In this document: one piece after another, positions 57,901-64,000 of the stretch
How the letters are laid out: each line of letters begins with the position of its first letter
How positions within the stretch are numbered: the first letter of the stretch is position 1
From: Atkinsonella hypoxylon
Lineage: Eukaryota > Ascomycota > Sordariomycetes > Hypocreales > Clavicipitaceae
DNA length: 64,000 nucleotides
NCBI GenBank assembly: GCA_000729835.1
Contig: JFHB01000078.1
Coordinates: 62,001 to 126,000 of the forward strand
Direction of reading: 5' to 3'
Notes under the pieces: model-generated
The model's database searches: none
What the model saw: only the letters and a program-made list of their open reading frames with translations
Told to the model about the DNA's origin: nothing
Translations under genes and position numbers: made by a program

Positions 57901-60427
57901 GCAGCCTAAAGATGCCGAGCACTGCCAATTGTTCCCGGGCAAAGATTACTCCAATCCCAGAGTGCAGGACTTTTTCAGGCTCAATGAACCATATGAAGAA
58001 ATGTATGACCGCAGTAAGGTCCCGCGTATGCCATGGCACGATGTTGCGATGCAGGTTGTCGGCCAGCCAGCTCGTGATTTGACCCGCCACTTTGTCCAAC
58101 GCTGGAATTACCTTCGTCGAGGTAGAAGACCAACCCGTCCGTTGCCCTTTCTGCTGCCGCCACCCGATGCCAAGTTTGAAGAGCTCGAAGCTCTCGGCTT
58201 GACGGGAACGTGTGAAGTTCAGATGCTTCGTTCCGCAAGTACATGGTCTCTGGGCATTGACGAGACGGAGCATAGCATCCAGAACGCGTATATCAAAATG
58301 ATTGAGGATTCAGATCATTTCGTATACATGGAAAATCAATTCTTTATTTCGAGCACTGAGGCATACAATACCAAAATTGTCAACCGTATCGGAGATGCGC
58401 TGGTTGAGCGGATCATCCGTGCCCATGAAAATGGCGAAGATTGGCGCTGTGCAGTCATGATTCCGTTAATGCCGGGTTTCCAAAATAGAGTGGATGAGCA
58501 AGAAGGTACTAGCGTGAGACTTATCCTTATGTGCCAGTATAAGAGTATTTGTCGAGGCGAGCAGTCCATCTTTGGACGATTGCGAGCTGCTGGCATCGAA
58601 CCTGAAGATTACATTGGCTTTTACAGCCTACGTCAATGGGGCATTATGAGCAATGATGCTCTGGTAACGGAGCAGCTATACATTCATGCCAAGACTATCG
58701 TAGTTGACGATCGAGTTGCTTTGATAGGATCTGCCAATATCAATGAGCGCTCCATGCTGGGGTCTAGAGACTCTGAATGTGCGGCTCTGGTTCGAGATAC
58801 GGACATGATATCTTCAACTATGGCTGGCCGGCCGTATCAAGTTGGCCGCTTCGCGCATACTCTCCGACTGAGACTCATGCGCGAACATCTGGGTCTCGAT
58901 GTTGACGAGATTTTGGAACAAGAAAGGCAACAGGAGCTGGACCGCGAAGCATTTGAGGAAGAGATGGATGACATCTACAGAGAAGATCCTCTGACCCCTG
59001 ATGTTGGTCCTGATACAGCCCGCAGGGAGAGCTTCTTGAATCTGCGTTCAAGATCATTCAACCACGAACTCGATATGGAAAAAGCAAAGGCAGTTCCAGA
59101 CGACTCTCTTCTGTCCTCGGCCGAAACAAACGACAGAAAGATGCCAGAGGGAATGAGCCCTCAGCAAAAGCAGAAGCAGCAGCTGGATGTATCTGGATAT
59201 GGTCCAGATCAATGGAAAGCCGCAGAAGAGATGGGCCTAGCTGATGGTCGAGACTCTGTTGTTGTGAATGGCCGCGAAGTTTTGGTTTACGATATCAATA
59301 CAGAGGGCAAGGGAACCATTTCCAGCCCGAAGCCTACTCATGAGCGTATCCCAGCCTCAGAAAATCGTTACTTGGAGCCAAATATGACGAAACCTGGTGA
59401 ACTTCCTCCCACGCCGCCGTTGAATCAACGAACTACAGAGGAACTTCGCCCTGCTCAACTTCCTCCACTGCCTGCAGCTGATGATACCGACATAGGGGGT
59501 CCGCCGGCGCATGTTGATCCATCGACGGGTCAAGCCAAGAGTGGACTGGTTCACCCTATGGCTGCAGATATCAAACTTGCAGATATATCTAAAGACTGCA
59601 TGCGAGATCCTCTGCTCCCCAGTTTCATTGACGATGTTTGGAATCGCGTGGCTTGCAACAATACAAAACTTTACAGAAGGGTCTTCCGATGCATGCCAGA
59701 TTCTGAGGTCACGACATGGCAAGAGTATCGCGAATACATGGAGTACGTCGCAAAATTTTCTGCCAGCATGGATGGTAAACCACTCGCCGAGGACACCGAA
59801 ACGAGATCTGAATCGAACAACCACGCGTCCACTGCAGCTGGTGCAGGGGTTGGAGCACCCGGCCCTGAAGCGATCGTGTCAGCTGCCACGGAGAAGATGA
59901 CAGAGCAGCTTCCAACGCTCGGTCACGACCTGAAACAACTCGTTGTCAAGTCTCCCGAGGAGGACAGCATTTCGCTGGATGAGAAAGCACAGGCTTCAAA
60001 TATACGGTATCTCAGCTCTGTGAACTTGAATGCCGCCGGCACAACGGAGAAGGACGCAGAAGTACAAGGTGATACCGGCTTGTCGACGCATGAGGACACT
60101 TCGTCGAAATTGTCTGAGCCACAGAATAGCAGCAGTACGGATCGTAAAACGACGTTCTCCATGCTGGACAACCCTCCTTCGAAAGAAACAGCCACTCTTC
60201 CCGCCCAAGCACAATTCGGCTCTGTCAAGCGTCGACGCCGCGCCACCACCAAGGGAAGCCGTCGCGGATTTTCGATTGAGGACATGCCATCGCGAGCTGA
60301 TGCTGAAGAATTGCTGAAAATGATTCAGGGCAACATTGTCCAGTTTCCATATGATTGGCTCGTTACAGAGGAACAGAACGGTAATTGGGGCTACCAGGTC
60401 GACGGTGTAGCTCCATTGTCAATTTAG
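54995..60427 (+). CDS. Phospholipase D (PLD1/Spo14 type), PX-PH-PLD
   Basis: A continuous 1810-aa frame without introns. After about 370 disordered residues comes a PX-like domain (about 410-540, with HWIFTIELEYGSGPSRMGW and PKQPKFPYSAFPYL), an acidic insert, a PH domain (about 665-800, EGYLHIQSSKGLDFRRVLTP), and the two HKD half-sites: H927-K929-D934 in HHEKICVVDHD and H1231-K1233-D1238 in IHAKTIVVDD, the second followed by GSANINERS. This is the full phosphatidylcholine-specific PLD layout, making phosphatidic acid and choline at membranes, usually PIP2-dependent; in yeast Spo14 is needed for sporulation. The C-terminal 500 residues contain the conserved DPLLPSFIDDVWNRVACNN segment. The ATG at 54995 is the first in frame. 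Confidence 0.95.
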   Translation: METLRQGEDSVSPMGHTPQNETPSNAQSTSRLPPPNLTKVLHLKTSDLRATQNENEDNSKRNAGASDYWNGGKRHSSISPTTANENGMTREEHKEHRMSGNSALNVDRNDTQPAEADNPTLAGKRSVQFASNDPQTLASPTLGAHSRHGSWDGPETPGKHRGNSFMSKIKALAIAPTTPTLKSPSVPFTDIGSQSAANSPTTGRFGNRLPETLVEEQSDADADIEETADEGAVPASGATKRKKRRIRRFKKGHVSTPSTSGRFAGELDAWGAYNRLLRRRASMPDTSTPGNADQALSEGDTRENLKRRSFRRGHSYVGATTHSQGEDINYLENSAAVGRRTGHIRRITVFGGGGVSDGDAMTPRRPFFNSERASNFGVQKWKQVKSTLKLLRQKKEDRFDYFKSAELMAELRAGAPAVLMLASMIQRDEHGNKRIPVLLEQLKLKVKDSSPVPDDDKDRHWIFTIELEYGSGPSRMGWTVIRTIKDIYNLHFRYKFALNNDKYMLGRDLGARPKQPKFPYSAFPYLRSARDKGDESDEEDQVSVRGDETAGEGTGREDQDGSASGVEGQHQPTRKKSRANLWGMRRRSTGFTDPGEASNAEGAGTPAVDMATRRQRYVEKQRRILEKYLSEMIRWLMFRADSNRLCRFLELSALGVRLAAEGSYHGKEGYLHIQSSKGLDFRRVLTPAKVIARHSRKWFLVRQSYIVCVESPENMNIYDVYLVDSKFSIISKKNPLAQIASKDKNEEIDLTVESPRQKHHTLTLHTSERKVRLFSRYQSVLKQFEDSINEMLKQTAWYEKKRFDSFAPVRTGVFAQWLVDGRDYMWNVSRAINMARDVIYIHDWWLSPELYMRRPAAISQKWRLDRLLQKKAREGVKIFVIIYRNVEAAIPIDSEYTKFSLLNLHPNIFVQRSPNQFKKNQFFFAHHEKICVVDHDVAFLGGVDLCFGRWDCPQHPIVDDKPTGFEMTEQPKDAEHCQLFPGKDYSNPRVQDFFRLNEPYEEMYDRSKVPRMPWHDVAMQVVGQPARDLTRHFVQRWNYLRRGRRPTRPLPFLLPPPDAKFEELEALGLTGTCEVQMLRSASTWSLGIDETEHSIQNAYIKMIEDSDHFVYMENQFFISSTEAYNTKIVNRIGDALVERIIRAHENGEDWRCAVMIPLMPGFQNRVDEQEGTSVRLILMCQYKSICRGEQSIFGRLRAAGIEPEDYIGFYSLRQWGIMSNDALVTEQLYIHAKTIVVDDRVALIGSANINERSMLGSRDSECAALVRDTDMISSTMAGRPYQVGRFAHTLRLRLMREHLGLDVDEILEQERQQELDREAFEEEMDDIYREDPLTPDVGPDTARRESFLNLRSRSFNHELDMEKAKAVPDDSLLSSAETNDRKMPEGMSPQQKQKQQLDVSGYGPDQWKAAEEMGLADGRDSVVVNGREVLVYDINTEGKGTISSPKPTHERIPASENRYLEPNMTKPGELPPTPPLNQRTTEELRPAQLPPLPAADDTDIGGPPAHVDPSTGQAKSGLVHPMAADIKLADISKDCMRDPLLPSFIDDVWNRVACNNTKLYRRVFRCMPDSEVTTWQEYREYMEYVAKFSASMDGKPLAEDTETRSESNNHASTAAGAGVGAPGPEAIVSAATEKMTEQLPTLGHDLKQLVVKSPEEDSISLDEKAQASNIRYLSSVNLNAAGTTEKDAEVQGDTGLSTHEDTSSKLSEPQNSSSTDRKTTFSMLDNPPSKETATLPAQAQFGSVKRRRRATTKGSRRGFSIEDMPSRADAEELLKMIQGNIVQFPYDWLVTEEQNGNWGYQVDGVAPLSI

Positions 60428-60872
60428 TAGGCCGATCCCTCCGTTCGCTATGTGTAAACAATCTGCTAACAATTTCTCAGTAACTAAGTCAGACGTTGAA
60501 GCCTGAGTCACAAGACTGAAAAGCATGCGCTGCATGCCCCAGGGAGTAAGTTGTACTAGAACGCATGTAAATCGATTTGCATGGCGCAGGGCGCCTTAAT
60601 TGTGGGCAGCATTCATGAGGGGCATCATATCTCACAGCACGATGAGGGTTTATAGAGTTGGCGTTGCGATTTTTTTTAAGGGTTGTTTTGAACCTGTCTA
60701 CTAAGCAACACCATTGGCATGTCCGGTCCCGATGTGATTCAGTCATTGAGTAATTTTCATGTAACATGGCCACAGTTCTTTACTTATATATATATATATA
60801 TATTAAGAATATATGTACTTGAGTCTGTATTGATACAAGTTGCACTTGTTATCCCATCAATGCTTTACCACT
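60428..60872. other. Convergent intergenic spacer
   Basis: 3' regions of PLD and COQ7, with a (TA)n tract at 60784-60803. No gene seen. Confidence 0.55.
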
Positions 60873-61660
60873 CTAAACACGCTCACTGACCCAAATGGCC
60901 CCTCTACATCCCGCACGAATCACGCCGGTCAGCAACCAATGCGGCTCAGCCTTCTTGGCATCATTATCCACAGCATGGTCCAAATGCTCCAACTCTTCAT
61001 CGCGTATCCTTCGTAGCGTACTGACCAACTCGTCCATCTCATCGCTCACTTCATACCCTTCCTCCCGCCACTGGGTGATCATGGCCAGTATTTCTCGAAT
61101 CTGACTATTATAATGATCTCCAATCTCTGTTTCTACTGCCTCAGTGCACGCCATGGCTGCCTCGCGGCCCATAAGGGCCGTGGACCATCCTAGACCGGTG
61201 GCGAGAACAGACCAGAGAGGATATAGAGCTGTTGGGCGAACACGATGCTTGTGAATGAGTTCATTGAAGGTCTTGAAATGGCCGGCTTCTTGTTCGTACA
61301 TGTGCGCCATGAGAGGCCGAAGGTGAGGGTGTTGGCGAACAAGGGGTGGAGTTTGGGCTCTGTAGATGAGCGTGGCGGCTAACTCGCCAGCTTGGTTGAC
61401 CCGGAGCTATGAGGCTGTTAGTTTGAGCGAGGAGACGTCGCATTGGAGATGGACAAGCGTACGGCAGAAGAAAGAAAGTCGCGCTGTTCCTTGGTTAAGG
61501 GCTTTCGTTTCCTGGGTTCGTTTGGACTGGAATTCGGAGGCTCTGTCGTCGAGACTTGTGTTTGGGATGTGCTTGATAATGCGCGGGAGCATTGAGAACA
61601 AAGTCCTTTGCGCAAAGAAATTGTCCTCATGGGGCGTGCTAGATATCGGGTGGGCGGCAT
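60873..61660 (-). CDS. coq7: 5-demethoxyubiquinone hydroxylase Coq7, mitochondrial
   Basis: Two exons, 61660-61463 and 61406-60873, joined by removing a 56-nt intron (GTACGC...CTAAC...TCATAG); phase 0, 243 aa. The start MPPTRYLARPMRTISLRKGL is Arg-rich without acidic residues, a good mitochondrial presequence. The di-iron ligands are visible: Glu74 in NQAGELAATLIYRAQ, Glu106 and His109 in MYEQEAGHF, the Glu cluster in ACTEAVETEIGDHYN, and EELEHLDHA near residues 210-218. Coq7 hydroxylates demethoxyubiquinone in the matrix-side CoQ synthome. The Met at 61633 is an alternative start. It shares a 566-bp divergent promoter with RTF1. Confidence 0.95.
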
Positions 61661-62226
61661 TATTGAAGGATTGATGCAGCTCGAAGCCTGGCGGGTGGAT
61701 GTGAACGGATATCTAGAGGTGGAAACGAATGAAGGCATGTATTTTGGAAGAATGGAACATGACATACGGTACTCCGGTCCGTAGTGCTGGAGGCTCGCTG
61801 GTTGGCAAGTGCCGTTCGCTGGAACCAACCGGACCGGCTTGTAGCGCTGGCCGGACAAACGCTTCGCCGGGTTTGGTTGCAGTGACGGCAGGAGCGCCCA
61901 TTTCCAGGAACAGAGCAAACGCAAAGCCAAAAAGGCAAGTGACGGGCCTAATTAGGAGCAGCTTGCACTTCAGTTACTCGACCTTTTTTTTTCATCTTTA
62001 CATCCCACACCATTTTTTGTTCTTGGCATCGTCCTTCTTCAGCGCACGCATGCCAGTCCTCTCGAACGAACAGGACAGGCTCTGACTGGCTTCTGGATCA
62101 GCGCGAGTACCGACTCCTGTACACCTCGTTAGGGCGGCATTGTTCTCGGTCTCTGCACGCACACAGGCCATCGCGCCGGTTTCCTGACAGCAGCCAAGAA
62201 CCGCCGCGTCTACATTATCAACAATT
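61661..62226. other. Divergent promoter region (COQ7 / RTF1)
   Basis: Minus-strand frames continue into this region from the COQ7 start but read as Pro/Ser-rich leader. A T tract lies near 61985-61992. No separate gene seen. Confidence 0.5.
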
Positions 62227-64000
62227 ATGTCTGACATTGATGATGATCTGCTCGCCCTCGCCGGTGGTGCCTCTGAGGATGAGGGCTCTGCGAACCAGAG
62301 TCGCGATGGATCCGAATCGCCGCGCCGTTCAAGAGAGGCGTCTGGCAAGTCGAAGAAGTCGAAGAACAGGGCAAGGCAAGATGATTCAGAAGAGGAAGGC
62401 GAAGCGTGAGTCACTTTTGGTCACCCCTTTCTATATTCGTAGTATCTGGAGTCACCCTTGGATGATTCCTGAACCTTTATCGGATCGCCTCTTGCGCATC
62501 CTTGCGATGTTGAGCGATTCATTCATTACTAACGTGATGGTTCTGATTCTGCGAGATTAGCTCATCGACACCTTCGTCGCCGAATTCCCTAGCATCAGCT
62601 GCCATGGATGAGTCCGACTCTGATGCAGAGCCGGCACCACGACGCCGTGGAATGGACGAGAATGAGAAATACCCTGTAGATGGATTGTTCATGAGCGAGG
62701 CAGAAAAGGCTGAAATTATGGCCATGCGAGAAGTCGAAAGAGAACAGATCCTTGAAGAGCGTACCACCGAAATCGAACGGCAACGTCAGAACCGCCTTCT
62801 TCGACAGATGGTCGAGACTGAAGAGCGTAAAAGTGTCAAGAAGAAGCGCAGTGCTGACACTGCTGAGCTAGACGACGGCCAGCGTAAGGGTGCGCGCCAA
62901 CGCACGGGCAAAGCAGAGATTGCCATGGACTCTTTACGTAGGGCGCGAGCTGAAAAGGCCAAGCGAAGAGAAGGCAAGTCTCATGGTCGTGATTATTCAC
63001 CAGGACGCCGGGATTCCGATGGCGAAGAGAGTGATGGTGGTTTCAGCCGGGCCAAATCTCGGACGCCCGAAAAGGAAGAAGAGAAAGAAGCACCGCCGCC
63101 TGAGCTAAAAGACTTCGAGCGTGTTCGCCTGGGCCGTAATGAATTCGCTCAGGTCTGCTTCACGCCAGGATTCGAGTCAGCAATAACTGGCTGCTACATC
63201 CGCATCGCTCTGGGCCCGCACCCTGAAACCGGTGTTGAACAATATCGAATGGCAGTTATCAAAGGTTTGGGCTATTTCTTCCGTACTGTTAGAGGGCTTT
63301 TTGGGAATTTCTGACACAATTGATGTAGGCTTCTCGACTAGTCGACCTTACGCCCTCACAGGACCACAAGGGCCGTTTGTTACTGATCAATATTGCAAGG
63401 CGGCTCACGGGAAGGCTATTAAAGAATTCCCGTTCATCGCTGCATCCAGTGGCAAATTCACAGAAGTGAGCCTATACAAATTGCTCTTGAAATCGGGCCG
63501 GAACACTGACCTCATCTGCAGAGTGAATTAAACCGCTATCAAGTGACTTGCAATAATGAAAACGTCAAACTACCGACCAAAGCCTTCCTGACCGACAAGA
63601 TTGACGCCATCAACAACCTCATCAACCATAAGTGGACGAATGAAGAGATCAAAGCTCGTTTAGCGAGACGAAATAAGCTGAAGCGTCAGTTTGATCCTGC
63701 TGAGCGAGAACGTGTCGCCAAGCTGTTAGACGAAGCCGTGGCGCGCGGCGATGAGACTAGAGCCCAGGAGCTACAAGAAGAGCTTGAAAAGCTAGGTAGC
63801 CAACGCTTGGCGTTCAGAACGACTCTGGGCCCGTCTAAGGAATTCGGTGCATCAAGAGCGACCACTGAACAAGACCGATTGGCAGAACGCAACCGTGAGA
63901 ACAGGCGAATGAATGCGGACCTTGTACGCAAGGCACAACTCAAAGAGAAGGCCAGGGCACGAGAGATTGAAATGGCCCTTAAGCGGGGTGAACAAGTGGC
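62227..64000 (+). CDS. rtf1: RNA polymerase II-associated factor RTF1 (Paf1 complex), 3'-truncated by window edge
   Basis: Four exons so far: 62227-62405, 62561-63264, 63329-63465 and 63522 onward; introns are 155, 64 and 56 nt. The start MSDIDDDLLALAGGASEDEG and the acidic/Ser-rich N-terminus are typical. The Plus3 domain begins at about residue 220 with LKDFERVRLGRNEF and includes GCYIRIALGPH, MAVIKGFSTS (across intron 2), TSRPYALTGPQ and RYQVTCNNENVKLP (after intron 3). Plus3 binds phosphorylated Spt5 and nucleic acid, tethering the Paf1 complex to elongating Pol II and supporting H2B ubiquitination. A coiled-coil region (RNKLKRQFDPAERERVAKLL onward) continues to the window end without a stop. 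Intron 2 uses a weak GTTTGG donor. Confidence 0.93.

Overview
The window comes from the nuclear genome of a filamentous ascomycete, most likely a sordariomycete of the order Hypocreales. The evidence is short spliceosomal introns (about 55-170 nt, GT...AG, often with a CTAAC/CTGAC-like branch site), fungal-specific families (PDR-type ABC-G pump, vWA-Hint protein, small zinc-ribbon peptide, DUF8035-type protein), long Ser/Pro-rich tails, and intergenic DNA full of homopolymer tracts and short palindromes (TACGGAGTA, TACCTAGGTA). Placement below Sordariomycetes is inference from general resemblance, not from any search.

The left part (1-41 kb) is loosely packed: a possible 34-aa zinc-ribbon peptide; a vWA-Hint protein convergent with a peroxisomal-type 3-ketoacyl-CoA thiolase; a coiled-coil nuclear-type protein with poly-His/poly-Pro; a two-TM membrane protein; a long leucine-rich-repeat protein; a DUF8035-type Arg/Ser-rich protein; a sterol desaturase/fatty acid hydroxylase-family protein; a 99-aa membrane protein; an intron-rich hotdog thioesterase that has no long ORF; a full-length PDR-type ABC transporter; a TANGO2/NRDE protein; a fungal protein of unknown function; and a Barentsz/CASC3-like exon junction component. 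Gaps of 1.4-3.6 kb separate several of these, and no convincing transposon was seen in them.

The right part (41-64 kb) is mainly core housekeeping: a small hypothetical protein, transketolase (6 exons), the 25S rRNA uridine methyltransferase Bmt6, a SacI-domain phosphoinositide phosphatase, the V-ATPase proteolipid subunit c (5 exons, one of 13 nt), a 5' remnant of a sterol C-24(28) reductase (erg4-like) gene, phospholipase D (Spo14/PLD1 type), Coq7 and the start of RTF1, which runs off the window. Many neighbours are divergent or convergent pairs, so promoters are often shared. SacI phosphatase and phospholipase D both act on membrane lipids, but nothing shows they work as a unit.

I found no biosynthetic cluster, CRISPR, virus or clear new multi-gene system. 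The points most worth a second look are the vWA-Hint protein (catalytic Cys and TxxH kept), a 65-bp tandem triplication between convergent genes, the erg4 relic, two 63-nt introns that keep the frame open, and recurrent TACGGAGTA motifs confined to intergenic DNA.
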